A DNA stretch of 64,000 bases from JAWXCE01 sp033764775 (GCA_033764775.1 JANRIQ010000018.1:124001-188000); one strand, 5' to 3'. Counted from the stretch's first letter, positions 1 through 8,150 are shown. Numbers and translations: made by a program. Notes: a model not told the origin generated them from the letters alone.

Positions 1-575
1 AGGAGTATGGCGCTGCGAACCCGGGCGCGTCCCGGCGGTGGGTTCTCGACCCCATCGACGGCACTCGCGCCTTCATCGCAGGCATGCCCATATGGGGCAC
101 GCTCATCGGCCTTGTGGAGGACGGGCGCCCGACCCTTGGCATGATGAACCAGCCCTTCACCGGCGAGCGTTTCTGGGGCGCGGCGTCGGGATCGCGGTGG
201 CGGCGCGACGGGCGCGAGGCGGCGTTGCAAACCCGGCGCTGCGACGGCCTTGACGCGGCCGTGCTCGTCGCCACCACGCCTGATATGTTCGCCGCAGGCG
301 AGGAAGCCGAGACCTTCGAGCGCATCTCGCGCGCCGCCCGGCTGCGGCGCTTCGGCGGCGACTGCTACGCCTATTGCCTGCTCGCGATGGGCTTCGTCGA
401 CGTGGTGATGGAGGCGAACTTGAAGCCCTACGACATCCTGCCGCTGAGCCCGATCATCGAGGGCGCGGGCGGCGTCGTGACAGGCTGGGACGGCGGCCCG
501 CCCGCCTCCAGCCGGGTGCTCGCAAGCGGCGATCCGCGTCTGCACGACGCCGTGCTGCGGCTGATCAATCGGTGA
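1..575 (+). CDS. hisN: Histidinol-phosphatase, inositol-monophosphatase family (3' part, cut by window start)
   Basis: The reading frame is open from the first bases (codons in frame from base 3) and ends at TGA 573-575, so about 190 C-terminal residues are visible. The metal-binding motif WVLDPIDGTRAFI lies near the visible N-terminus and the second motif, LKPYDILPLSPIIEGAGG, near the C-terminus; both are typical of Mg-dependent IMPase-fold enzymes. The form DPIDGT(R/K)(A/S)F(I)xGxPxxGTLI and the C-terminal KPYD...PIIEGAGG favour the HisN branch (histidinol phosphate to histidinol, last phosphatase of histidine synthesis) over a generic inositol monophosphatase. The true start is outside the window. 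The convergent hydrolase gene stops one base downstream. Confidence 0.82.
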   Translation, partial: EYGAANPGASRRWVLDPIDGTRAFIAGMPIWGTLIGLVEDGRPTLGMMNQPFTGERFWGAASGSRWRRDGREAALQTRRCDGLDAAVLVATTPDMFAAGEEAETFERISRAARLRRFGGDCYAYCLLAMGFVDVVMEANLKPYDILPLSPIIEGAGGVVTGWDGGPPASSRVLASGDPRLHDAVLRLINR

Positions 576-576
576 G

Positions 577-1548
577 TTAAAGGCCGAGGGCGCGCGGACC
601 CGCCCCTTGCGCGCCAGGGATGAAGGCGTCGAACGCGGCCCAGAACTGGTCGCGCAACTCGTCCCGCTCCTGCAGAATTTCGTGCTTCGCCCCGGCGATG
701 ACGATGCGGGTGCAGGTTTTGAGACGCGCCGCGAACAGCTCGATCGCCGGGGTCGAGACGATTTCGTCGTTGCCCGCCGCGAGGATCAGCGTTGGAACCT
801 TGATGCCGTCGGTAAAGGCGAGCTGGTTGATTTCAGCGATGGATTTCTGCGCGGCTGCGACCCAGCCGATGGTCGGCGAGCCGAGCGCCAGCCACGGCCC
901 CGCGTCCAGCACATCCCGCGCGCGGTCGAAGCGCAATTTGTCCGAGGTGACGGCGTTGCCCTCGAACGTTTCACGCCGCCAGCTGTCGCCGCGCCCGCCG
1001 GGCACGAACATGTCGCCCATGCCGAGCAGCGTCGCCGCCTCGCTCACCACCTTCAGCGCTGGGATCCGGGTGCTTTGCGGCGCCAGTTCGATCATCGGCG
1101 CGCAGAGAATGATGCGGTCGAACCAGCACACTTTCGTTTGCGCCGAGCGTAAGAGAATGTGGCCGCCCATGGAGTGCGCCATGCCGAAAAACGGCGGCGG
1201 ACAATCAGGCAACACCACCTGCGTCATGAATTGCGCGAGGTCGCCATCGAACTGGGCGAAGGACTCGACATGGCCTTTCATGGGGTTCGAGAGCGGACGC
1301 GACGAGCCGCCCTGCCCGCGCCAATCCATGGTGGCGACGGCGAAGCCGCGCCGGCGCAGATCGGTGATGGTCTCGAAGTATTTCTCGATGAATTCGGTGC
1401 GGCCGCCGAACAGGCAAACCGTGCCCTTGCGCTCCGTCGCCGTGGTGCCCCATAGAGCGTAGCGCAGCACGGCGCCGTCCTTGGCGGTGAAAGACCCGGG
1501 GCGGGCGCCGGACGGAATAGCGTTTCTCGCCGTGCTGACAAGCTCCAT
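577..1548 (-). CDS. Alpha/beta hydrolase, lysophospholipase / monoacylglycerol-lipase type
   Basis: This 323-residue cytosolic alpha/beta hydrolase resembles the serine aminopeptidase S33 / PldB-like group. The nucleophile elbow reads AHSMGG (GxSxG type) near residue 125. An oxyanion region FGGRTEFIEKY and the strand-turn MDWRGQGGSSRP precede it, an acidic residue sits in AAGNDEIVS, and the catalytic His is in GAKHEIL near residue 290. Family members release fatty acids from monoacylglycerols or lysophospholipids, but the substrate cannot be read from the sequence. The start is the ATG at 1548. The gene is monocistronic, convergent with hisN, and divergent from hsp20 across a gap of about 200 bp. 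Confidence 0.85.
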   Translation of the reverse strand: MELVSTARNAIPSGARPGSFTAKDGAVLRYALWGTTATERKGTVCLFGGRTEFIEKYFETITDLRRRGFAVATMDWRGQGGSSRPLSNPMKGHVESFAQFDGDLAQFMTQVVLPDCPPPFFGMAHSMGGHILLRSAQTKVCWFDRIILCAPMIELAPQSTRIPALKVVSEAATLLGMGDMFVPGGRGDSWRRETFEGNAVTSDKLRFDRARDVLDAGPWLALGSPTIGWVAAAQKSIAEINQLAFTDGIKVPTLILAAGNDEIVSTPAIELFAARLKTCTRIVIAGAKHEILQERDELRDQFWAAFDAFIPGAQGAGPRALGL

Positions 1549-1634
1549 GCACGTCCTTCCGACTGGGGTGCGGCTGCCTCAAGCAATCCGTAAACCATTC
1601 CCGCCGCTCCGGCAAGACAGCGTCGCGGAAGGGC

Positions 1635-1662
1635 CTTGAAACGCCAAAGCGCTCAACTAAAT
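1635..1662 (+). promoter_or_regulatory. Candidate heat-shock (RpoH/RpoD-like) promoter of hsp20
   Basis: A CTTGAA -35 element (1635-1640) is separated by 16 bases from CTAAAT (1657-1662). CTTGAA is a usual alphaproteobacterial RpoH/RpoD -35. A start about 7 bases downstream (near 1669) would make a leader of about 79 bases beginning at the first hairpin of the thermometer described next. Assigned by eye only. Confidence 0.45.
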
Positions 1663-1668
1663 CAATGG

Positions 1669-1744
1669 TGCACGCCGAAACGGGTGCATGACGAAAACGG
1701 CGCGCCGCGAGGGCGCCACCGACATATCGCTTCTATAGGAGGAT
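1669..1744 (+). promoter_or_regulatory. ROSE-like RNA thermometer in the hsp20 5' UTR
   Basis: There are three successive hairpins in the short leader: TGCAC/GTGCA (1669-1673 with 1684-1688), GGCGC/GCGCC (1699-1703 with 1713-1717), and a start-proximal one in which TCGCTTC (1727-1733) faces GGAGGAT (1738-1744) across a TATA loop. The last matches the ROSE rule: a U(U/C)GCU box, here TCGCT 1727-1731, pairs imperfectly with the Shine-Dalgarno AGGAGG (1737-1742), including an expected G-G opposition (1729/1742). ROSE elements repress small heat-shock genes at low temperature in Rhizobiales. The position directly ahead of an Hsp20 gene fits exactly. Confidence 0.75.
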
Positions 1745-1747
1745 GTG

Positions 1748-2203
1748 ATGAGACGTTTTGACTTGACCCCCCTCTACAAGACCAGCGTTGGCTTCGACCA
1801 TTTGGCGTCGATCCTCGATCAGCTTGCGTCGGTTGAGGGCGACCAGGGTTTCCCGCCGTACAACATCGAGCGTCTGGGCGAGAACGAATACCGCATCACG
1901 ATGGCGGTCGCTGGTTTCTCCGAAACTGATCTCTCGATCGAGACGAAAGAGGGGATGCTGACCCTTCGCGGCGAGAAAAAAGCCGACGACAAGAAAAAGC
2001 ACTACCTGCACAACGGCATCGCCGCCCGCAACTTCGAGCGCCGCTTCCGCCTCGCCGATCATGTTGAGGTGACGGCCGCCACGCTGGAGAACGGCCTCTT
2101 GCACGTGGATCTGAAACGCGAGATCCCCGAGGCGATGAAGGCGAAGACCATCGCCATCGCCACCAGCCGGTCGAACGGCGTGATCGAGTCCAAAGCCAAT
2201 TAA
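1748..2203 (+). CDS. Hsp20 / IbpA-type small heat-shock protein
   Basis: This is a 151-residue alpha-crystallin-domain holdase that binds unfolded proteins in the cytosol during heat stress. The N-terminal MRRFDLTPLYKTSVGFD is the class A rhizobial sHsp signature. The alpha-crystallin domain runs roughly residues 40-130 (YNIERLGENEYRITMAVAGF, then LTLRGEK) and contains ARNFERRFRLADHV and ENGLLHVDLKREIPE. ATG 1748 is chosen over GTG 1745 because AGGAGG (1737-1742) is only 2 bases from the GTG and 5 from the ATG. Expression is probably controlled by the upstream promoter and thermometer, and the gene ends in a perfect terminator. Confidence 0.93.
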   Translation: MRRFDLTPLYKTSVGFDHLASILDQLASVEGDQGFPPYNIERLGENEYRITMAVAGFSETDLSIETKEGMLTLRGEKKADDKKKHYLHNGIAARNFERRFRLADHVEVTAATLENGLLHVDLKREIPEAMKAKTIAIATSRSNGVIESKAN

Positions 2204-2211
2204 TGTTGCGA

Positions 2212-2237
2212 GACGGCGCCCAACGGCGCCGTCTTTT
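2212..2237 (+). terminator. Rho-independent terminator after hsp20
   Basis: GACGGCGCC (2212-2220) pairs perfectly with GGCGCCGTC (2225-2233) around a CAAC loop and is followed by TTTT. It lies 9 bases after the hsp20 stop and just before the 3' end of the convergent methyltransferase gene. Confidence 0.9.
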
Positions 2238-2241
2238 GCAT

Positions 2242-3450
2242 TTAGCGTTCAAACGCCGCGACCAGCTCCACGTGGGTCGAGTACACGAACTGGTCGATCG
2301 GCCCCACCTCCCCCATTCGGTAGCCGCCCGCGACCAGAATGGCGGCGTCGCGAGCGAACGTCTCCGGATTACACGACACGGCGACGACGCGCGACGCCTT
2401 CGATTTGGCGATCTGCGACGCCTGGGCGGCGGCGCCGGCGCGCGGCGGATCGAACACCACGGCGTCATACGCGTTCAACTCGGCCGCGGAGAACGGCGCC
2501 CGGAACAGATCGCGACGCATCGCAGACACCGGTTTCAACCGCACCCCTTTGCGTGCGGCGGCGCTGAGCGCGGCGACGGCGGATGCGTCGCTGTCGGCGG
2601 CGGCCACGCGCATATGGCGAGCGAGCGGGAATGTGAAGGCGCCCAGACCGCAGAACAGATCGGCGGCGCGTTTTGCGCCGGTGAGCGCCGATGCGACGCG
2701 CGCGGCCATCTCCCGCTCCGCCTCCGCGACGGCCTGCACAAACGCGCCCGGCGGCGGCTCGACAGCCACGCCGTCGATGACCAGCCGGGGGGCGGCAAGC
2801 CGGGCCAGCTCTTCTCCGTTGAGCGTAAGCCGGACGAGGCCGGGAAGCCCAAGCGCCTTCTCGGCGGCCGTGGAGCGCTCAGCGCGCGTCAACCGGCGCG
2901 CGACGCTCAGCGCCACGTCCAGCCCGTTGTCGCACGCAAGAACATGAACTTGCACGGGATGGCCGGGCTGGACGAGCGGCGACACCGCGGCGCGCAAGGC
3001 GGGCAACGCCGCGACGATCTCCGGCCGCAGGACGGGGCAGCTTTGCACATCCACGAGATCGTGCGAGCGGCGGCGATGATAGCCGAGCAAGACGCGGCCG
3101 CCGACCCGCTGCGCCGTCAGCACGGCGCGGCGCCGTGCGGCGTCGGGCGCGCGCCACAGGGCGCCCACATGCGCCGGTAACCCGCGCCGCGCCAGCGCAT
3201 CGACCACGAGCCCTTGCTTCCACGCTCCGTAGAGGGCGGCGCTCATGTGCTGGGCCGCGCAGCCCCCGCACACGCCGAAATGCGGGCAAACCGGCGGCTG
3301 GCGCTCGGGCGACGACGTGAGCCGGCTTAGGGGTTGGCCAGGCGGCGCCCCGAACCTTTCGCCCGGCAGACCGCCCGGGATGATGGTCGCGTCTTCGGCG
3401 ACGCCCTCGCCCTCGCGGTTCAAGGCGACGACCGCCCTTTCAACCGTCAT
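2242..3450 (-). CDS. rlmD: 23S rRNA (uracil-C5)-methyltransferase, RlmD/RumA-TrmA family
   Basis: This 402-residue SAM-dependent RNA m5U methyltransferase begins with a short TRAM-like region (ERAVVALNREGEGVAED). It then has the [4Fe-4S] motif CPHFGVCGGCAAQH (C-x5-C-x2-C) with the fourth Cys in VQSCPVL. The C-terminal Rossmann methyltransferase carries FCGLGAFTFPLARH (SAM), VFDPPRAGA and the catalytic VAVSCNPETFARD. The frame is open further upstream, but ATG 3450 is preferred: it gives a family-typical N-terminus and overlaps the end of tlyA by 11 bases. RlmD targets U1939-type positions in E. coli; the exact target (RlmC/RlmD/TrmA) is inferred. Confidence 0.85.
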   Translation of the reverse strand: MTVERAVVALNREGEGVAEDATIIPGGLPGERFGAPPGQPLSRLTSSPERQPPVCPHFGVCGGCAAQHMSAALYGAWKQGLVVDALARRGLPAHVGALWRAPDAARRRAVLTAQRVGGRVLLGYHRRRSHDLVDVQSCPVLRPEIVAALPALRAAVSPLVQPGHPVQVHVLACDNGLDVALSVARRLTRAERSTAAEKALGLPGLVRLTLNGEELARLAAPRLVIDGVAVEPPPGAFVQAVAEAEREMAARVASALTGAKRAADLFCGLGAFTFPLARHMRVAAADSDASAVAALSAAARKGVRLKPVSAMRRDLFRAPFSAAELNAYDAVVFDPPRAGAAAQASQIAKSKASRVVAVSCNPETFARDAAILVAGGYRMGEVGPIDQFVYSTHVELVAAFER

Positions 3451-4177
3451 CGCGCGTCGCCCCGACCAAGACCTCTTCATTGCCGTCCTGCCCGGCGATA
3501 GGCGAAGGGATCGACGCCCGCATGCGCCAGCCGGATTGCGCGGCGATGCAATCCGCAACCCGCTTCACCGCCGCCGCACGCGCACACGGATCGCGCACAA
3601 CGCCGTTTTTTCCAATCGCCTCGCGCCCGGCCTCGAACTGCGGCTTCACAAGAACAACCAGCCACGCGCCCGCGCGCGCATGGGCGAGCGCGCCGGGCAA
3701 GACCTTTAGCGCGGAGATGAAGCTGACATCCACCACGATGGCGCCGACCGGGTTGGGGGGCGCGAAGGCGCGGGCGTCCACGCCCTCATGCACAGCGACG
3801 CGGGGGTCGTCGCGAAGGCTTTGCGCCAGCTGGCCGCGCCCCACGTCGACGGCGAGAACGCGCGCGGCCCCGCGCTCTAGCAGCACCTGGGTGAACCCGC
3901 CGGTCGAGGCGCCCACATCCAGACAGTCCCGGCCCGCGGGCGAAAACCCGAACGCGTCGAGCGCGGCGATGAGCTTCAAGGCGCCGCGCGACACGTAAGG
4001 CTCCACGGCGACCGTGACAGCCGCCGCCTCGCAGACCTCAACGCCGGCCTTGGTCGCCGGGGCGCCCTCGATGAGCACCGCCCCCCGCCGCACCAAATCC
4101 TGTGCGTGGGACCGGCTGCGCGCCAAACCTCTCCTTGCCAAAAGCAAATCGAGTCTTATTTTGCGTCGCTCGGGCAT
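3440..4177 (-). CDS. tlyA: TlyA-family rRNA 2'-O-methyltransferase (S4 + FtsJ domains)
   Basis: This protein has 245 residues. An S4 RNA-binding domain occupies roughly residues 5-65 (RLDLLLARRGLARSRSHAQDLVRRGAV). An RrmJ/FtsJ-type methyltransferase follows with SAM motif LDVGASTGGFTQVLLERGA, VDVGRGQL, the VDVSFIS segment and LVKPQFEAGRE. Family members methylate ribose in 16S/23S rRNA; in mycobacteria this sensitises cells to capreomycin. The older 'hemolysin' name is misleading. The gene overlaps the downstream rlmD gene, implying translational coupling. Its start codon lies within about 70 bp of the divergent SET gene. Confidence 0.9.
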   Translation of the reverse strand: MPERRKIRLDLLLARRGLARSRSHAQDLVRRGAVLIEGAPATKAGVEVCEAAAVTVAVEPYVSRGALKLIAALDAFGFSPAGRDCLDVGASTGGFTQVLLERGAARVLAVDVGRGQLAQSLRDDPRVAVHEGVDARAFAPPNPVGAIVVDVSFISALKVLPGALAHARAGAWLVVLVKPQFEAGREAIGKNGVVRDPCARAAAVKRVADCIAAQSGWRMRASIPSPIAGQDGNEEVLVGATRDDG

Positions 4178-4244
4178 GTCGCTTGCATCGCCACAATTCG
4201 GAGGGCCGCTCGAAGCCGTCCGGATGTCAGGAGGGCCTCATTCA

Positions 4245-4814
4245 GTGGAAGAAGACCATAGTTCGTCGTATCTATCACCAAAATGCGGGGTGGTGGAGGA
4301 CGATGCGAAAGGCGGCCGGGCCGTCGTCGCGCTGGACCCCCTTGTAGCCGGCGAGGTCGTCGCCGTCTGGAACGGACGCATTCTCACGCGCGCGCAAGTC
4401 GCCGCTTTGCCCGAAATTTTACGGGCTCACACCGCCCAGGTCGAAGAGGGACTTTACCTCACATCGACGGGCGAGAACGAACCTCCCGATTTCATCAACC
4501 ACTCCTGCGAGCCGAACGCCGGCATGTCCGGCCAGATCGCCATCGTCGCCATGCGCGACATCGCGGCGGGCGAGGAGATCACCATCGATTACGCCATGTG
4601 CGACGGCTCGCCGTTCGACGAGTTCGCGTGCGCGTGCGGCTCGCGCCTCTGCCGGGGGAACGTCACCGGCGACGACTGGCGGCGCCCGGAGCTGTGGGCG
4701 CGCTACGGCCAGCATTTCTCGCCCTATCTTTTGCGCCGGATCGCCGCGCTGCGGGCCGAACTGGGCGTGATGCGGCTCGTGGTGTCGCAGCCCGCCGACC
4801 GCAAACGGCCCTAG
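4245..4814 (+). CDS. SET-domain protein, putative protein-lysine methyltransferase
   Basis: This protein has about 189 residues. The SET core is recognisable: KGGRAVVALDPLVAGEVVA (start of the fold), the SAM-binding and pseudoknot motif FINHSCEPN, then GEEITIDYAM with the catalytic Tyr, and a post-SET zinc motif C-A-C-G-S-R-L-C. All key residues of active lysine methyltransferases are present; the substrate is unknown. Start: GTG 4245 has AGGAGG at 4229-4234, while in-frame ATGs at 4224 and 4176 lack a convincing Shine-Dalgarno. The gene is antisense to its neighbours, divergent from tlyA, and overlaps the convergent dxs 3' end by 4 bases. Confidence 0.82.
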   Translation: MEEDHSSSYLSPKCGVVEDDAKGGRAVVALDPLVAGEVVAVWNGRILTRAQVAALPEILRAHTAQVEEGLYLTSTGENEPPDFINHSCEPNAGMSGQIAIVAMRDIAAGEEITIDYAMCDGSPFDEFACACGSRLCRGNVTGDDWRRPELWARYGQHFSPYLLRRIAALRAELGVMRLVVSQPADRKRP

Positions 4815-6733
4815 GCCGGCTCCGCCGCGCCCGACGCCTGGGCGCGCCCCAGCGCCTGGAACACCGCGCTGACGACGCCGCTCGCATTGAGGCCGGCGGC
4901 TTCGTACATGGCCTCGGGTTTGCCGTGATCAGTGAACTCGTCCGGCAGCGTGAGCGTGCGCACCTTCAACCCGGCGTCGAGCAGGCCGTCGCGCGCGAGG
5001 AAATGCAGCACGTGGGCGCCGAAGCCGCCCGTGGAGCCTTCCTCGATGGTGATGAGCACCTCATGATGACGGGCGAGCTGGCGGATGAGTTCCTCGTCGA
5101 GCGGCTTGGCAAAGCGCGCGTCCGCGACAGTCGTCGTCAAGCCATAGCCGGCGAGCTTGGCCGCCGCTTTGCGGCACTCGTCGAGCCGCGCGCCGAACGA
5201 GAGCAGCGCGACCGCCGACCCCTCCTGAACGATGCGGCCGCGGCCGATGTCGAGCGGCGTCCCGCGCTCGGGCATGACGAGGCCGAAGCCGTCGCCGCGC
5301 GGATAGCGCGTCGCGATAGGGCCGTCATCGTAAGCGGCCATGGTCGCCACCATGTGGCGCAGCTCCACCTCGTCGGCCGACGCCATCACCACGAACCCCG
5401 GCAGACAGGCGAGATAGGCGACGTCGAACGATCCGGCGTGGGTCGGGCCGTCGGCGCCGACGAACCCCGCCCGGTCGAGGCCGAAGCGCACGGGCAGCTT
5501 CTGGATCGCCACGTCATGGACCACCTGGTCGTATGCGCGCTGCAAGAAAGTGGAGTAGATCGCGCAGAAGGGTTTGTAGCCCTCCGTCGCCATGCCGGCG
5601 GCGAACGTCACGGCATGCTGCTCGGCGATGCCCACGTCGAAGCAGCGGTCGGGAAACTCTTTCTGGAACAGGTCGAGACCGGTGCCGGAGGGCATGGCGG
5701 CGGTCACCGCGACGATCTTGTCATCGTGCTTCGCCTCCTCGATGAGGCTCGTGGCGAACACCTTGGTGTAGCTCGGGGCGACCGATTTGGCTTTGTCCTG
5801 GGCGCCCGTCACCACGTTGAACTTGGTCACGCCGTGATATTTGTCGGCGGAGTTCTCCGCGTGCTCGTAGCCCTTGCCCTTCTGCGTCACGCAATGGACG
5901 AGCACGGGGCCGACATTGGCGTCGCGCACATTGCGCAGCACGGGCAGCAGGTGATCAAAGCTGTGGCCGTCGATGGGGCCGACGTAATAGAGGCCCAGCT
6001 CCTCGAACAGCGCGCCGCCCGCCCACAAATGCCGCGTGTACTCCTCCACGCGCGCGGCGCGCTTCTCCCAGCTTTTCGGCAGGCGCTTGGCGAGCTGCTT
6101 GCCCACATCGCGCAGGTACAGATACGTCTCGCTGGACGTGATGCGGGCGAGATACGAGCTCAGGGCGCCGACCGGCGGCGCGATCGACATGTCGTTGTCG
6201 TTGAGGATGATGATGAGGCGGCTGTCCATGGCGCCCGCGTTGTTCATCGCCTCATAGGCCATGCCCGCGCTCATGGCGCCGTCGCCGATCACCGCGATGA
6301 CGTTGTTCTTGCCGCCCGAGAGATCGCGGGCGACCGCCATGCCCAGCCCGGCCGAGATCGAGGTGGAGGAGTGCGCCGCGCCGAACGGATCGAACTCGCT
6401 CTCATCGCGCTTGGTGAAGCCGGAAAGCCCGCCCGGCATGCGCAGCGTGCGGATGCGGTCGCGGCGGCCGGTCAGGATTTTGTGCGGATAGGCCTGATGG
6501 CCCACGTCCCAGATGAGCCGGTCGCGCGGAGTGTCGAACAGATAGTGGATGGCGACGGTTAGCTCCACCACGCCGAGGCCCGCGCCCAGATGCCCGCCCG
6601 TGACGGAGACGGCGTCGATCAGCTCACGACGCAGTTCGTCGGCGACCTGGGGAAGCTGCTCATCGGTCAGAGAGCGCAAAACGTCGATAGTGGTCAGGGT
6701 GTCGAGAAGCGGCGTGCGGTTGCTGATTGTCAC
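4811..6733 (-). CDS. dxs: 1-deoxy-D-xylulose-5-phosphate synthase
   Basis: The 640 residues match the usual DXS length. The enzyme condenses pyruvate and glyceraldehyde 3-phosphate in a thiamine-diphosphate-dependent first step of the MEP isoprenoid pathway. Visible are GGHLGAGLGVVELTVA near residue 47, WDVGHQAYPHKIL, the ThDP/Mg motif GDGAMSAGMAYEAMNNAG near residue 150, the pyrimidine-domain motif DVGIAEQHAVTFAAGMA near 370, and DRAGFVGADGPTHAGSFD. The transketolase C-terminal domain ends with STGGFGAHVLHFL. The gene lies downstream of xseB across 195 bp. Together with xseB and tlyA it forms a gene order common in alphaproteobacteria. Confidence 0.97.
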   Translation of the reverse strand: MTISNRTPLLDTLTTIDVLRSLTDEQLPQVADELRRELIDAVSVTGGHLGAGLGVVELTVAIHYLFDTPRDRLIWDVGHQAYPHKILTGRRDRIRTLRMPGGLSGFTKRDESEFDPFGAAHSSTSISAGLGMAVARDLSGGKNNVIAVIGDGAMSAGMAYEAMNNAGAMDSRLIIILNDNDMSIAPPVGALSSYLARITSSETYLYLRDVGKQLAKRLPKSWEKRAARVEEYTRHLWAGGALFEELGLYYVGPIDGHSFDHLLPVLRNVRDANVGPVLVHCVTQKGKGYEHAENSADKYHGVTKFNVVTGAQDKAKSVAPSYTKVFATSLIEEAKHDDKIVAVTAAMPSGTGLDLFQKEFPDRCFDVGIAEQHAVTFAAGMATEGYKPFCAIYSTFLQRAYDQVVHDVAIQKLPVRFGLDRAGFVGADGPTHAGSFDVAYLACLPGFVVMASADEVELRHMVATMAAYDDGPIATRYPRGDGFGLVMPERGTPLDIGRGRIVQEGSAVALLSFGARLDECRKAAAKLAGYGLTTTVADARFAKPLDEELIRQLARHHEVLITIEEGSTGGFGAHVLHFLARDGLLDAGLKVRTLTLPDEFTDHGKPEAMYEAAGLNASGVVSAVFQALGRAQASGAAEPA

Positions 6734-6818
6734 CCGTATGCGTCCTTCAGCTGAGGGCGGATTCGCTTGCCCCCAAGCGTTCCGCCTTGTTTCGCGAAGG
6801 CCTGGAAGCGGCCCCTGG

Positions 6819-6837
6819 GCATGTCAAACGGACATGC
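6819..6837. repeat. Short inverted repeat in the dxs upstream region
   Basis: GCATGTC (6819-6825) and GACATGC (6831-6837) form a 7-bp perfect palindrome with a 5-base spacer in the 195-bp xseB-dxs gap. It could be an operator or a leader hairpin. There is no T-tract on either side, so it is unlikely to be a terminator. Confidence 0.35.
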
Positions 6838-6928
6838 AACCCCGATTATAAGGCCGAGGGCGCAGGATGACGCAAATCAATTCGCGCAAGCCGGAACGAG
6901 CGGGGCTTTGCGCGACAGGGGGCGGCCC

Positions 6929-7207
6929 TTAGCGCTCGACGTCCAGCGGCTCCAGGCCCGCAGGTTCGCCTTGCGCGTTTAAAGTGATTTTCTCCACCTT
7001 TGCTTCCGCCCGGCGCAGGAGCTGGTCGCAATGGGCCTTTAGCGCCTCGCCGCGCTCGTAAATCTCGATGGATTGCTCCAGTTCGACATCGCCGCGCTCA
7101 AGCCGCGCGACAATTTGCTCCAGCTCCTTCATGGCTTGCTCGAACTTCATCTGGCGAATGTCGGCGTGGGCGTCTTTGGGCGACTTGGGTCGCGGAGCGT
7201 CGTTCAT
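6929..7207 (-). CDS. xseB: Exodeoxyribonuclease VII small subunit
   Basis: This 92-residue helical subunit assembles with XseA to degrade single-stranded DNA into oligonucleotides. The family core FEQAMKELEQIVARLERGDVELEQSIEIYERG is present at about residues 22-54, followed by the second helix with LRRAEAKVEKI. ATG 7207 is used because the frame upstream of it overlaps the deacetylase gene and encodes no family sequence. The gene starts 7 bases after the deacetylase stop, so the two are almost certainly co-transcribed. No xseA is in the window. Confidence 0.93.
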   Translation of the reverse strand: MNDAPRPKSPKDAHADIRQMKFEQAMKELEQIVARLERGDVELEQSIEIYERGEALKAHCDQLLRRAEAKVEKITLNAQGEPAGLEPLDVER

Positions 7208-7214
7208 GGCGTCC

Positions 7215-8150
7215 TCATTGGCTGGCGGCGAGCAATTCGCGGACGTGAGCGGCCGCCGATTTGGCCAGCCCGGTGAGATCGTAGCCGCCCTCAAGCAAGG
7301 AGACAACACGGCCGGAACAGTGCTTGTCGGCCGCGTCCAGAAGCGCCCGGGTCACCCAAGCGAAATCGGCCTCCGTCAAGGCGACGCCGCCAAGCGGGTC
7401 GGCGTGGTGGGCGTCAAAGCCCGCCGACACGATGATGAGGTCGGGCCGGAACGCGGCGAGCGCCGGGAGAATGCGCGCCTCGTAGGCCTCGCGGAACCGA
7501 GCCCCGTCGTCGCCATGCTTCAGCGCGACGTTGACGATGTTGTTGTGCGCGCCCGTCTCGGAGGGGTGGCCGGTGCCGGGGAACAGCGGCATCTGGTGGG
7601 ATGATGCGTAGAACAGGTTGCGGTCGCGCCAGAACATGTTCTGCGTGCCATTGCCGTGGTGCACATCGATGTCGACCACCGCCACGCGCTCCGCGCCATG
7701 GCGCACGCGGGCGTGAACCGCGGCGATGGCGGCGTTGTTGAACAGGCAAAAGCCGTAGGCGCGCGCGGCCTCGGCGTGGTGTCCGGGCGGCCGCACGGCG
7801 CAGAACGCGTTTTTGGCGGCGCCTGACATCACCGCATCCGTCGCGAGCAGCGTCGCCCCGACCGCGCGTCGCGCCGCCTCCCAGGTGCCGGGCGACATGA
7901 CCGTGTCAGAATCGAGATGCGCGATCCCCGCCTTGGGCGAGGCGGCCTCCAGGCTGGCGATGTAGCGGTCGTCATGGACGAGGCCCATCGGCTCCAGGCC
8001 CGACAGCGGCGCCTCCCGACGGGCAAGACCCGCGAACACGGGATGCCCCAGCGCCTTGTCGACCGCGCGGATGCGGTCCGCTCGCTCGGGGTGCCCCGGC
8101 CCGGTGTCGTGCGCCAGAAACGCTGGGTGCGTGATGTAAAGCGTGCCCAT
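7215..8150 (-). CDS. Histone-deacetylase-family (class II / acetylpolyamine amidohydrolase-like) zinc deacetylase
   Basis: The 311-residue sequence carries all signature elements of the arginase/deacetylase fold. These are HPERADRI near residue 20, the active-site RPPGHHAE (His pair) near 120, the zinc ligands DIDVHHGNGTQ near 158, GFDAHHADPLG near 245, and LEGGYDL with the active-site glycines near 290. In bacteria such enzymes deacetylate polyamines, acetoin-type metabolites or protein lysines; which one is not evident. It is the first gene of the deacetylase-xseB-dxs run. The SET protein 2.4 kb away is a second potential lysine-modifying enzyme in the same neighbourhood. Confidence 0.92.
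   Translation of the reverse strand: MGTLYITHPAFLAHDTGPGHPERADRIRAVDKALGHPVFAGLARREAPLSGLEPMGLVHDDRYIASLEAASPKAGIAHLDSDTVMSPGTWEAARRAVGATLLATDAVMSGAAKNAFCAVRPPGHHAEAARAYGFCLFNNAAIAAVHARVRHGAERVAVVDIDVHHGNGTQNMFWRDRNLFYASSHQMPLFPGTGHPSETGAHNNIVNVALKHGDDGARFREAYEARILPALAAFRPDLIIVSAGFDAHHADPLGGVALTEADFAWVTRALLDAADKHCSGRVVSLLEGGYDLTGLAKSAAAHVRELLAASQ

Noticed and set aside
4283..6562. Long plus-strand reading frame opposite dxs (about 760 codons)
   Set aside because: It is antisense to an unmistakable dxs gene, its product is a repetitive Arg/His/Ala-rich sequence with no motif, and such frames arise from GC-rich third positions.
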